Positions 34,597 through 43,369 of a stretch of DNA of 64,000 bases are shown here, in pieces. Made by a program: the position numbers and the translations under genes. The notes beneath the pieces are model-generated. The model saw only the letters and a list, made by a program, of their open reading frames with translations, ran no database searches and was not told where the DNA came from. Every line of letters begins with the position of its first letter. Position 1 is the stretch's first letter. Origin of the DNA: J029 sp964482495 (GTDB lineage Bacteria; Planctomycetota; UBA1135); assembly GCA_964482495.1 (NCBI GenBank), contig CAYZXS010000016.1:12629-76628 (forward strand). The letters are read 5' to 3'.

Positions 34597-35055
34597 CTCC
34601 GTTCGTCCGCCCGCCCCGGTTCCGGCCTGAGCCGCGTCGAGGCCCTCTGGCTGCTGCTGCTGGGGGTCGTCGTCACCGCCGTGATTCTATGGACGCTGGG
34701 CCGCGAGTTGGACCGCGCCCGCGCCCGCCACGCTCGTGACCTGATGGATTACCTCGCCGGCCACCTGCAGCTGGCGCTCGGGCCGCAGCTCGAGGGCTGG
34801 CCCGAGGGCGTGTCCCTGCTCTACGGCCCGGGCGATCCGCCGGTCCCGCTGGGCGGCGAGGGCCAGCTGCAGCTCCGCGAGGTCCTGCCCGAGACGGTGT
34901 TCTTGCCGGCGGACCCGTGGGGCCGGGCCTTCCTGGTCGAGCAGCAGGCCGACGGCCCGGTGCTGCTCTGCGGCGGCCCTGACGGCGACCCGAGCACCGC
35001 GGAGGCGACCGCTGAGGACATGCGGCGTCCGCTCCAGACCGACGCCGGCGGCTGA
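34588..35055 (+). CDS. Small pseudopilin-like membrane-anchored protein
   Basis: 155 residues from GTG 34588 (TTG 34579 is an alternative). The N-terminus SGLSRVEALWLLLLGVVV has the form of a class III prepilin leader: Gly before the cleavage site, Glu at +5 and a 20-residue hydrophobic helix continuing as an amphipathic Arg/Ala-rich helix (RELDRARARHARDLMDYL). The +1 residue is Leu instead of the usual Phe. The remaining 90 residues are a small beta-rich acidic domain. No pilin-secretion genes are nearby, so a plain signal-anchor protein is an alternative. Divergent from thiL. Confidence 0.55.
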   Translation: MTHLRSSARPGSGLSRVEALWLLLLGVVVTAVILWTLGRELDRARARHARDLMDYLAGHLQLALGPQLEGWPEGVSLLYGPGDPPVPLGGEGQLQLREVLPETVFLPADPWGRAFLVEQQADGPVLLCGGPDGDPSTAEATAEDMRRPLQTDAGG

Positions 35056-35080
35056 GCGGGTCCGCCTCCTCGGCTCGGTT

Positions 35081-35695
35081 TCAGGCACCGGCCCAGGCCG
35101 CGGCGAGCGCGGCCAGCCGCTCCGGTTCTCGCGCCGCCCGCAGGACGGCGACGCCGTGCGCCCCGGCTTCCCGGCAGGCAGCCGCCTGCGCCGGCTCCTC
35201 GACGCCGCCGATGGCGATCACCGGCAGGCCCAGGGCGCAGGCCGCCCGCAGGCCGTCGAGGCCGCGCGGCGCCAGGACGCCGCGCTTGGCGGGGGTCTCC
35301 CAGACCGGGCCGAAGATGGCGAAGGCCGCCCCGGCGGCGGCCGCGGCGGCGACCTCCGACGGCGCGTGGGTGGAGCACCCGAGCGCCAGGCCGTGGCGCT
35401 CCGCCTGCCCGGCGAGCGTCTCCAGAGGAAGGCTGCGGGCGCCTGCGATCACGGCGTGGGCGCCGGCGGCGGCGGCCCAGTCGCTGCGGGCGTGGACGGC
35501 CAGGAAGGGGCCGCGCTGCCGGAGCAGGCGCAGCGCCGCCACCGCTTCCCGCTCGTCGCCGGCGGGCAGGCGGAAGGTCCACGCGCTGGCGGCGGCCGCG
35601 CCTTCGGCCCAGTCGCCCGCTTGGACCGGTCCCGCCAGACCGGAGGCCACCGCCCAGACCCCTCCAGGCGCGGCGGCGGGCTCGGAGGCGGCCAT
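35081..35695 (-). CDS. Thiamine-phosphate synthase/TenI-like protein
   Basis: 204 residues of TIM-barrel type. The second half follows ThiE/TenI closely (LGCSTHAPSEVAAAAAAGAA, FAIFGPVWETPAKRG, LPVIAIGGV, then REAGAHGVAVLRA). The phosphate- and metal-binding stretches of ThiE are degenerate: VHARSDWAAAAGAHAVIAG stands in for the usual NDRxDxAxxxxAxGVHLG. So it may be TenI-like rather than a true ThiE. ATG 35695 lies 5 nt after the preceding stop; it is the last gene of the ten-gene aroA array. Confidence 0.7.
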   Translation of the reverse strand: MAASEPAAAPGGVWAVASGLAGPVQAGDWAEGAAAASAWTFRLPAGDEREAVAALRLLRQRGPFLAVHARSDWAAAAGAHAVIAGARSLPLETLAGQAERHGLALGCSTHAPSEVAAAAAAGAAFAIFGPVWETPAKRGVLAPRGLDGLRAACALGLPVIAIGGVEEPAQAAACREAGAHGVAVLRAAREPERLAALAAAWAGA

Positions 35696-35700
35696 GGCCC

Positions 35701-37701
35701 CTAGGAAGCGATGCGGAGCGAGACCCCGAAGTCCCGGACCCAGCCGCTCAGGTCGCCCTGGTCGACCGGCCCCTGCAGCCGCAGGGTGTCGCGCCCCTCG
35801 CGCTCCAGGCCGATGCGGCCGAGCTCCGGGTGCAGCTGCAAGCGGTCGAGGATCTCGGGCGTGTCGCACACCAGCCTGCCGTCCTCGTGCAGGGTCACCA
35901 TGCCGTCGCTGCGGGCCCACGACTCCAAGGAGTAGAGCACGTTCTGCGGCAGCGGCGTGCGGCTGCGGTCGCGGAGCAACTCCAGGATCTCGTCCAGGGC
36001 CACGCCTTGCTGCAGGCCGCGGTGCAGGCTGCCGGGCGTGATCCGGTAGTGGACCAGGCTGTCGGACAGCTCGCGGTCGCAGAAGCGGTCGAGGGCGTAG
36101 ACCAGCTCGTGCGAGCGTTCGTCGGGGAACAAGACCACCTCGAAGTCGGGGTTGACGACGATGTGGCCGGCGCCCTCGAGCTCGCGGCCGGGGATGATCT
36201 CGAGCAGCTCCGCCCCCATCTTGGTCAGGCGGATGGCGCTGGCCCGGCCGGAGGCTTCGTAGCCCATGTCGACCACCCCGAGCAGATAGAGGTGCTTGCG
36301 GATCCAGTTGAACAGGTTCCAGGCCAGCGAGCTCAGGTCGGCGGAGGAGCGGACCGGGAAGCTCTTGGCCTCGGCGTTGCTGTCGATCTCGGCCGCGAGC
36401 GTGCTGAGGTAGTGGTTGCGCGCCACGAAGGGCAGGAACATGGCGTCGTACCAGACCCCGGGCTCGAGCCGCTTCAGGAAGCGCAGCGCCGTGCGCCGCA
36501 GCCTCAGTTGGTGGGCCATGTCGCCGGGCAGGTCGCGGTCCTCCACCAGCCAGTCGAGCATCAGCCGCTGCTTGTCGGCCAGGGGCATGCGCAGGAAGTC
36601 CTGGCCGGGGTCGGTGAGGCGGAAGCTGCGCTCGCCGGTGCGGTCGATGTAACGGTAGGCGAGGGCGAAGCGGTACTCCAACTCGAGGATGTCGCGGCGC
36701 CGGAATTCCCTGCCCGGATTCGGGATCAGGCTGTCGGCGATGCGCTTGCCGGTGCTCTTGAAGATCGTCCCGCGCACCGTGAAGCGCACCGTCTCGTCGC
36801 CGACGAAGCTGGCGAAGCGGCTGAAGTTGGAGACGAAGTCCACCCCGATCGAGGCCGTGTCGGCCGGCGAGTCCTCGGCTTGCGCCGCCTCTCGGCGCAG
36901 GTAGGCGAGCACCGCCTCGTTGAAGATCGCCAGGACAGGGCCGCGCTGGCGGATGCCGCAGCGCTCCAGGTCCAGGTCCCCCACCGTGCCGGTGGAGGCC
37001 TCCTCCAGCTCGTGGCGCAGGCGGGCGGCGTCGGAGGCGGCGAAGCCGAGGCCGGCGAGCTCCTCCAGGGAGACCACGCCGCCGTACTCGGAGATCACGC
37101 GGTGGACCAGCCGGCGCAGCTCCTCGGGGAGCTCGTCGATGCGTCCGCAGAGCGCCGACTCCGAGGCCAGGAAACGGTACATGCGGCGGGTGTTCTCGGC
37201 CGCCTCTTCCGGCTCCTGGGTGCGCCGGAAGTGGCGCTCGAGGTGGCCGTGCAGGGTCAGCAGGCCGGCGACGTCCACCGGGCCGGTGGCGCTGCCGGCG
37301 AGGGCGCCGCGCAGCTCTTCGGGCACCGCCCAGAGGGTCTCGCCGTGGTTTCGCTTGGCCTTCGAAGCCAGGGTGCCCGAGAAGCCGGTGGAGACCAGCT
37401 CGGCCAGGGCCGAGCGCAGGCCGCCCGCCTTGATTCCTTGGCCCCGGGCCTGCCGGAGCAGGGCGTCGAAGTCCATGCCGACCTTCGGGCCGACCAGCAG
37501 CAGATCGAGCACCGCCGTGGCGTTCTCGGGCAGCTTGGCGCGCTGCGCCGAGGCGGCGACCGGGTCCTGCATGTGCTCGCGCAGGGCCTTGACCAGGGCG
37601 GGGCGCTTGGCCGGCGGGGATCCGCCCAGCCAGGCGTGGTGGAGCTCGAGCAGCTCGCTCTCGGCGCGCTGGCTCAGGTTTCGGGAGAGAGGGAGGCTCA
37701 A
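35701..37701 (-). CDS. XPB-associated (Helicase_C_3-type) protein
   Basis: 666 residues from TTG 37701, which overlaps the XPB stop as TTGA; upstream frames run inside XPB. Mostly helical with winged-helix-like parts (LSQRAESELLELHHAWL, RRLVHRVISEYGGVVSLEEL). The C-terminal 200 residues match the XPB/Ssl2-like helicase-associated domain (IVVNPDFEVVLFPDERSHEL, then YRITPGSLHRGLQQG and PLPQNVLYSLESWARSDG). The same pair order occurs in mycobacteria (Rv0861c XPB, Rv0862c). No helicase motifs of its own, so probably a regulator or DNA-recognition subunit of XPB. Confidence 0.8.
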   Translation of the reverse strand: MSLPLSRNLSQRAESELLELHHAWLGGSPPAKRPALVKALREHMQDPVAASAQRAKLPENATAVLDLLLVGPKVGMDFDALLRQARGQGIKAGGLRSALAELVSTGFSGTLASKAKRNHGETLWAVPEELRGALAGSATGPVDVAGLLTLHGHLERHFRRTQEPEEAAENTRRMYRFLASESALCGRIDELPEELRRLVHRVISEYGGVVSLEELAGLGFAASDAARLRHELEEASTGTVGDLDLERCGIRQRGPVLAIFNEAVLAYLRREAAQAEDSPADTASIGVDFVSNFSRFASFVGDETVRFTVRGTIFKSTGKRIADSLIPNPGREFRRRDILELEYRFALAYRYIDRTGERSFRLTDPGQDFLRMPLADKQRLMLDWLVEDRDLPGDMAHQLRLRRTALRFLKRLEPGVWYDAMFLPFVARNHYLSTLAAEIDSNAEAKSFPVRSSADLSSLAWNLFNWIRKHLYLLGVVDMGYEASGRASAIRLTKMGAELLEIIPGRELEGAGHIVVNPDFEVVLFPDERSHELVYALDRFCDRELSDSLVHYRITPGSLHRGLQQGVALDEILELLRDRSRTPLPQNVLYSLESWARSDGMVTLHEDGRLVCDTPEILDRLQLHPELGRIGLEREGRDTLRLQGPVDQGDLSGWVRDFGVSLRIAS

Positions 37702-39401
37702 GGTCGGCGCTCGGCGGTGGGTTCGAGCAGCGCTTCGTAGGGCCGGATGTCGTAGGCGTAACCCTGCTCGGTCAGGAATCGCTGGCGCTTCTCGCCGTAT
37801 TCCTGGTCCAGGGTGGCCTCGGTCACGAGGGAGTAGAAGTGGGCGGTGCTGCCGTCGGACTTGGGACGCAGGATGCGGCCCAGGCGTTGGGCCTCTTCCT
37901 GGCGCGAGCCGAAGGTGCCCGAGATCTGGATCGCGACGTTGGCGTCCGGCAGGTCGATGGCGAAATTGCCGACCTTGGACACGAGCAGCACCTTCTCGCG
38001 GCCCTCGCGGAAGGCCTGGTAGAGCTTCTCGCGCTCCGGGTTCGGCATGCGGCCGGTGATCAGCGGCACCCCGAGCTCCTCCTGGAGGCCGTGCAGCTGG
38101 TCGAGGTACTGGCCGATGATCAGGATCCGCTCGCCCTCGTGCTTGTCGAGCAGCGCCCGCAGCGCTCCCGCCTTGCGCGGGTTCTCGGAGGCGACGCGGA
38201 ACTGGCTGCGGCGCTTCATCGCCAGGTAGGCCAGCCGCTGCTCGTCGTCGAAGGGCACACGCACCTCGACGCACTGCACCGTGGCGATGAAGCCGCGCCG
38301 CTCGAGGTCCTTCCAGGGCGCGTCGTAGCGCTTGGGGCCGATCAGGCTGAAGACCTCGTCCTCCTTGCCGTCTTCGCGCACCAGGGTGGCGGTCAGGCCG
38401 AGCCGGCGGCGGGCCTGGATCTCGGCGGTGGCGCGGAACACCGGCGCCGGCAAGAGGTGCACCTCGTCGTAGACGATCAACCCCCAGTCGCCGCGCGCGA
38501 ACAAGTCGAAGTGGAGGAAGGACTCTTCCTTGCTCTTGCGGTAGGTGAGGATCTGGTAGGTCGTCAGCGTGACCGGGCGGATCTCCTTGCAGTCGCCCGA
38601 GTACTCGCCGATCTGGTCCTCGGTGAGCTCGGTCTTGTCGAGCAACTCCGAGCGCCACTGCCGCAGCGCGACCGTGTTCGGGGTTAGCACCAGGGTGTTG
38701 GCCCCGACCGCGGCCATCGCCGCCATGCCGACCACGGTCTTGCCGGCGCCGCAGGGCAGGACGATGACGCCGCTGCCGCCGAGGGCCGAGCCGCCGCGGT
38801 GGAAGGTCTGCACCGCTTCCTCCTGGTAGGGACGGAGGCCGAAGTCGCCGCCGGAGACGCACTCCTGGCGCAGGGCGACCTCGAGGGCGGCGCCGTCGAC
38901 GTAGCCGGCCGCGTCCTCGACCGGGTAGCCGAGCTTGATCAGCCGCTGCTTCACCAGGCCGCGGCGGCCGGCGTCGGTCCACGCCTTGCCTTCCTCCGGG
39001 TCGGTCTCGGGCAGCAGCGAGGCCAGCTCCTCGTCGTGGAGCAGCTGCTTCAGGATCTTGGGCTTGTCGCAGCGGAGGAGCAGCTTCGCGCCGTCCTTCT
39101 CGAGCCGGAACAGGCCGCAGCGTCCGAACCAGGTCTTGAGCTCGGTCTCGACATTGCCCGGCACGCCGTAGCGAGCGTTGCCGCGCAGGAACGCCAGCAC
39201 TTGGCGCACGCTGAGCCCGGTGGCGGCGGCGTTCCAGACCGAGATCGGCGAGATCCGGTAGGTGTGCAGGTACTCCGGCGACTTCACCAGCTCCGCGAAG
39301 GGCAAGAGACCGTCCCGCATCTCCTCGAAACGGGGGTGAGCCGTCTCGAGAACGATGGTCAGATCGCTCTGCAGGATCAGGGGCGGGATGTCGTCGCTCA
39401 A
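37698..39401 (-). CDS. XPB/Ssl2-type DNA repair helicase
   Basis: 567 residues from TTG 39401 (TTGA overlap with the UvrA-like stop). This start puts PPLILQSDLTIVLE at the position of the mycobacterial XPB N-terminus; an in-frame ATG at 39437 would add 12 residues. Helicase motifs: LPCGAGKTVVG (I), IVYDEVHLLPA (II, DEVH), LGLTATLVRED (III, with the XPB-specific RED motif), VSKVGNFAIDLP (V) and GRILRPK (VI). The XPB N-terminal damage-recognition-like domain is complete. A 3'-5' helicase, linked to repair in mycobacteria and transcription-coupled repair in eukaryotes. Confidence 0.95.
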   Translation of the reverse strand: MSDDIPPLILQSDLTIVLETAHPRFEEMRDGLLPFAELVKSPEYLHTYRISPISVWNAAATGLSVRQVLAFLRGNARYGVPGNVETELKTWFGRCGLFRLEKDGAKLLLRCDKPKILKQLLHDEELASLLPETDPEEGKAWTDAGRRGLVKQRLIKLGYPVEDAAGYVDGAALEVALRQECVSGGDFGLRPYQEEAVQTFHRGGSALGGSGVIVLPCGAGKTVVGMAAMAAVGANTLVLTPNTVALRQWRSELLDKTELTEDQIGEYSGDCKEIRPVTLTTYQILTYRKSKEESFLHFDLFARGDWGLIVYDEVHLLPAPVFRATAEIQARRRLGLTATLVREDGKEDEVFSLIGPKRYDAPWKDLERRGFIATVQCVEVRVPFDDEQRLAYLAMKRRSQFRVASENPRKAGALRALLDKHEGERILIIGQYLDQLHGLQEELGVPLITGRMPNPEREKLYQAFREGREKVLLVSKVGNFAIDLPDANVAIQISGTFGSRQEEAQRLGRILRPKSDGSTAHFYSLVTEATLDQEYGEKRQRFLTEQGYAYDIRPYEALLEPTAERRP

Positions 39402-42400
39402 GCCAAGCGGTGGAAGAGAGGATGGTGCTCTTTCCATTCCGGAAGCCGGGAGCTGGAAAGGTAGCCCCCCATTGTAGAGGCCAGGCGGGAGGCCTCCAAG
39501 GGGCTCAGCCCGGCCGCCGGCAGGGCCAGCCGGCATGACGCAAGTTCGGTCCCAGAAGCGAGTTCCGCTGCCAGCGGCGCGAGGGCGGCGAGGCCGAGGG
39601 GCAGGCGACGGAGCTCTTCGTCCAGTCGCAGCTCCCCCATCCCGAGCTCGAGGGCGTGGCCCAGCGGCTTCCCCAGGCTCGGAGAGTCCCGGAAATGCTC
39701 CGCCAGCTCGGCCAGGCTCTGGCGGCCCAGGGAGAGCCAGCTCAGGCCGCGGTCCTCGAGGGCGCCGCATTCCGGGGCCCAGCCGGTCCCGTGGCAGCTG
39801 GGGCAGGGAAGTCGGAGTTCCGGGTGCGGCCGATCCCCGCCGCCGCCGCGGCAGCGGGGGCAGCGCCGGGCCTGGCGGCCCTGACCGAGGTCGGCTTCGG
39901 TCCAGCCGCGGAGGCGGGCCTGCTCGGTGGCCAGGAAGTGGCGTCGGAGCGGACCGGCCAAGCCCAGGGCCTGGCGCAGGGAGGCGTCGGCAGGCGCCAG
40001 CGGCGGGTCGGCCCAGGCCTCGAGGTCGAACTCCAAGGAGCAGCCGCCGGGCGCCTCCGGCCAGAGGGCGGGCACCGGGTCCCCCGGCGCTTCGGCGGAG
40101 CCGGAGTAGCCTTCGGCGTCGGTCCAGCGGTGGTGGCCGCCACGGGAGAGCGCGGCCGCAAATTTGCGGGCGAGGGAGGGCGGAAGCCCGGCGAGCGGCT
40201 GGTCGTGGAGCAGGACGACGCCCTCGACCGGGAACAGACACCAGCCAGCGAGCCGGGCCAAGCGGCGCTCCAGCGGCCGCAACGCCGCCGGCCGGAGCCC
40301 GGCGGGCCGGCGCAGCAACGAGCTCCCTGCGAGCAGCCGGCGCGCCTGGCGGAAGGGGGCCGGCGCCGGGGCGTGCTCGCCCAGGTGTTCGAGCAGCTCC
40401 TGCAGCGGTCCCTCGAGCAGCGGCTCGGCCGCCTTGCCGGCCAGCAGGTGGATGCGCGGCGCGGGCGCCGCCAAGTCTCCGCGCCGGCAGCGGCGGCAGG
40501 CCCCGGCCTGGAATTCCCAGGCCTGCCCGTCCTCCCGGCGGGCCCGGACGCGACCGCTGGCGAGCAGGCGGGCGTGGTGCTCGAGTTCGCGCAGGCGGTG
40601 ACCGCCGTCGTCCTCCTGGTGCGGGTCGAGGCGGTCGAGCAGGACCTCGTCGCCGGCCTGGACCTCGACGCCACGCGTCAGGCTGAAGAGCTCGCCGTCG
40701 CGGAGCAGGCGCCGGAAACCCGCGGCCCGGAGCAGGGCGGCGTCCCCGCTCCCGGAGGGGCCGTGCTCCAGGGGCGCGGTGAAGCGCCACTCCCCCGCCG
40801 GGAGGGCGCCTTCGCCGCCGCCGATGCAGGCGGCCAGCTCGGGCCAGGGGCCGGGGCCGCCGCAGTGCTGGCAGGCCGGCGCGCCGCCGTTGCGCATGGC
40901 TTGTTCCAGGCGCCCGCGCAAGCCGAGCAGGTCGACCAGGCACGCGGTCGCTGGAGCCGGCACGGGCCATGCGGTGGGCGGCAGCGCTCCGGAGCTCTCC
41001 TCTTCCAGGCAGACGGCGTCGGCCAGCAGCGGCGAGCGCGTGGCCAGCTCGCGGCGGAGCTCCGACTCCAGCTGGCGCCGTCCCGGGCGCGCCAGGGTCT
41101 CGGCCAGGGAGCCCGACCGTGCCGGGGGCGGCGCCGCGGCGGCGGGCGGCGGCGCCAAGTCCGGCCGCTGCCCGCCCAGCCAGCGGCCGGTCGGGGTGTC
41201 GGCGGCGAGCAGGCCGGCGGCGTCGCCGGCGTAGAGCAGCTGGCCGCCGTCGGGGCCGGCGCCGGGACCGATCTCGACCAGGTGGTCGGCGCTGCGGAGC
41301 AGGATCTCGTGGTGCTCGACCACCCAGAAGCCGTGGCCCTGCTCGGTCAGCTCGCGCAGCACCTCGACCACCCGCCGCGCCTCGCCCGCGGGCAGGCCGA
41401 GGCAGGGCTCGTCGAGCAGGAACAGCTTCGGCCGGTCGCGCCGCGCCGCCGCCAGCTCGCGGGCCAGCGCCACCCGGCTGCGCTCGCCCAGGGACAAGTG
41501 CCGGCCGCGCTCGCCGAGCCGGCGTTCCCCCAGCCCGAGCCGGTCGAGCAGGGACAGAAGGCGGCGCAGCTTCGAACCCGCGGGCAGGCGGCGTTCGAGC
41601 GCGTGGAGCGGCGTGCTCAGCCAGTGGCGCAGGCTGCGGCCGCGCAGCCGCAGCTCCAGCAGGTCCTCGCGCAGGCCGAGGCCGTCGCAGCCGGAGCAAG
41701 GCATGTGGTCCTCGTCCTGGCCGTGGCCCCGGCAGCGGCGGCAGGCGCCTTGCCCCGGCCGGGCGACCAGGTCGGCGGCTCGGAGGCCGCGGATGCGCCC
41801 TTCCTCGCCGTCGGCGAAGGCGCGCCGGACCTCGCCCCAGGCCCCGGACAAGGTGGCGACGGTGGACATCGCCGCGGAGCCGAGCGCCCGCTCCAGCAGC
41901 ACCGCGGGGCCGCCCTCGGGCAGGGAGCCTTCGAAGCCCTCCCCGGCGCGCAGCCGGGGCACCAGCTCCTCCTCCAGCAGGGTGCTCTTGCCGCTGCCGC
42001 TGACGCCGCAGACCCCCGCCAGGACCCCGAGCGGCAGCTCGAGGCGGTCGATGCCGAGGTACCGGGTCCGAAGTCCCGAGAAGCGCAGCCAGCCGGTGGC
42101 GGCCTGGCGCCGCGGCGGCGGCAGCTGCTCTTCATAAGCGGGCAGCTGCGCCCGGGGGCCTTGGGCGACCACCTCCCCGCCCTGCGGGCCGCCGCCCGGA
42201 CCGAGCAGCACCCAGGCGTCGGCGCCCTCGAGGAATTCGCGGGAGGGATCGGCGGTGAGCACCGTGTTCCCTTGCTCGACCAGCTCGCGCAGCAGCGACA
42301 CCAGCCAAGCGCGCTCGCGGCCGTGCAAGCCCATGCCGGGCTCGTCGAAGAGCAGCAGCTGGTCGCGCCGGACCAGGCTCGAGAGCGCCGCCAGCTCGAG

Positions 42401-43369
42401 GCGCCGGGACTCGCCGAGCGACAGCGTGCCGAGCTCCCGGCTGCCGTGCAGGTGGCCGAGGCCGGTCCGTTCCAGGAATTGCAGCCGCCGCTCCAGCTCC
42501 CGGGGTAGCGGCGCGGGGCGGCTCAGCCAGTCGCTGAAGGGGTCGCGGCGCCACTCGCTCCAGCTGCGGCCCTCCAGGATTCGCTCGTCCGCCTGGTCCA
42601 GGCCGGCGAGCTCGTCGACGCTGCGCCGCTGCGTGCGGGCGCCGCAGTCGGGGCAGACCTCGGGCGGGTCCTGCTCCCCGCTCTGCGTGCCGGCCTCCCA
42701 ACGCAGAGCGGCGCCGCGACGGCGGGCGGCGGTCAGGGCTTCGCGCAGCCGCGGGCCCCGGTCCTCTTGCCAGCGGAAGCGGTCCAGCAGCAACCAAGCG
42801 CCCGCGGGCAGCAGCTCCGGAGCCTCCTCCAGCCGCGCCATGCCCTCGGGCAGGCGCACCCGGGTCCAGCCCGCGAGCAGCAGCTCCTCGGCGGCGGCGC
42901 CGCCGGCGGCCGAGTAGACGTGGACCGGGTCGCCGACGGCGAAGCCGCCGGCCCGCTCGAGCAGCGCTCCGACTCCGGGCGGCCGCCACTCGGCGCCGCA
43001 ATTGCCGCAGCGGCGCCCACCGGCCTCTTCGAAGGTCCGCGCCAGCGGCCGCCACAGGTCGAGGGCGCCGCCGATGGCGGTCCGGCGCCGTCCGCGCGGC
43101 ACCTCCCCCGCCCAAGCCACCGCGGGCTGCAGGCCGCTGACCTCGTCGGCCAGCCGCTCTAGCCAGCTCTCGTCGCCGCCCGGCAGCGCCGCCGGGTCGC
43201 GCAGCACCCGGAAGCGCCGCCGCGCCACCGGCTCGAGCACCCCGAACAGGACCGCGCTCTTGCCGGCGCCGCTGGGGCCGTGCAGGGCAGTCCAGCGGCC
43301 GCGGGGCAGGTCCAGGTCAATGCCGCGCAGGTTGCCGGCGCGCAGCCCGCGCAGGCGCAGCGAACTCAC
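39398..43369 (-). CDS. Double-length UvrA-like ATPase with an inactivated second half
   Basis: 1323 residues from GTG 43369 (GTGA overlap). Unit 1 (1-740) is UvrA-like with two intact ABC modules: Walker A GPSGAGKS (31-38) and GVSGSGKST (455-463), signatures LSLGE (316-320, 625-629), Walker B LLLFDEP and LFLLDEP, and Cys clusters 121/124-239/242 and 544/547-558/561. Unit 2 (about 760-1323) keeps the order and Cys clusters (833/836-958/961; 1170/1173-1189/1192), but the first Walker A position reads VPAPATAC, no second Walker A is visible, signatures are gone, and Walker B reads LLHDQP (1054-1058) and LALPAAG. So one chain looks like an active/inactive pseudo-dimer. Whether UvrB is engaged is unknown. 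It directly precedes XPB. Confidence 0.88.
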   Translation of the reverse strand: MSSLRLRGLRAGNLRGIDLDLPRGRWTALHGPSGAGKSAVLFGVLEPVARRRFRVLRDPAALPGGDESWLERLADEVSGLQPAVAWAGEVPRGRRRTAIGGALDLWRPLARTFEEAGGRRCGNCGAEWRPPGVGALLERAGGFAVGDPVHVYSAAGGAAAEELLLAGWTRVRLPEGMARLEEAPELLPAGAWLLLDRFRWQEDRGPRLREALTAARRRGAALRWEAGTQSGEQDPPEVCPDCGARTQRRSVDELAGLDQADERILEGRSWSEWRRDPFSDWLSRPAPLPRELERRLQFLERTGLGHLHGSRELGTLSLGESRRLELAALSSLVRRDQLLLFDEPGMGLHGRERAWLVSLLRELVEQGNTVLTADPSREFLEGADAWVLLGPGGGPQGGEVVAQGPRAQLPAYEEQLPPPRRQAATGWLRFSGLRTRYLGIDRLELPLGVLAGVCGVSGSGKSTLLEEELVPRLRAGEGFEGSLPEGGPAVLLERALGSAAMSTVATLSGAWGEVRRAFADGEEGRIRGLRAADLVARPGQGACRRCRGHGQDEDHMPCSGCDGLGLREDLLELRLRGRSLRHWLSTPLHALERRLPAGSKLRRLLSLLDRLGLGERRLGERGRHLSLGERSRVALARELAAARRDRPKLFLLDEPCLGLPAGEARRVVEVLRELTEQGHGFWVVEHHEILLRSADHLVEIGPGAGPDGGQLLYAGDAAGLLAADTPTGRWLGGQRPDLAPPPAAAAPPPARSGSLAETLARPGRRQLESELRRELATRSPLLADAVCLEEESSGALPPTAWPVPAPATACLVDLLGLRGRLEQAMRNGGAPACQHCGGPGPWPELAACIGGGEGALPAGEWRFTAPLEHGPSGSGDAALLRAAGFRRLLRDGELFSLTRGVEVQAGDEVLLDRLDPHQEDDGGHRLRELEHHARLLASGRVRARREDGQAWEFQAGACRRCRRGDLAAPAPRIHLLAGKAAEPLLEGPLQELLEHLGEHAPAPAPFRQARRLLAGSSLLRRPAGLRPAALRPLERRLARLAGWCLFPVEGVVLLHDQPLAGLPPSLARKFAAALSRGGHHRWTDAEGYSGSAEAPGDPVPALWPEAPGGCSLEFDLEAWADPPLAPADASLRQALGLAGPLRRHFLATEQARLRGWTEADLGQGRQARRCPRCRGGGGDRPHPELRLPCPSCHGTGWAPECGALEDRGLSWLSLGRQSLAELAEHFRDSPSLGKPLGHALELGMGELRLDEELRRLPLGLAALAPLAAELASGTELASCRLALPAAGLSPLEASRLASTMGGYLSSSRLPEWKEHHPLFHRLA

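Noticed and set aside
37702..38982. Upstream extension of the XPB-associated protein into the XPB gene
   Set aside because: It is out of frame with XPB, which has every helicase motif, and the extension is Arg/Pro-rich. The TTGA overlap supplies a sensible start.
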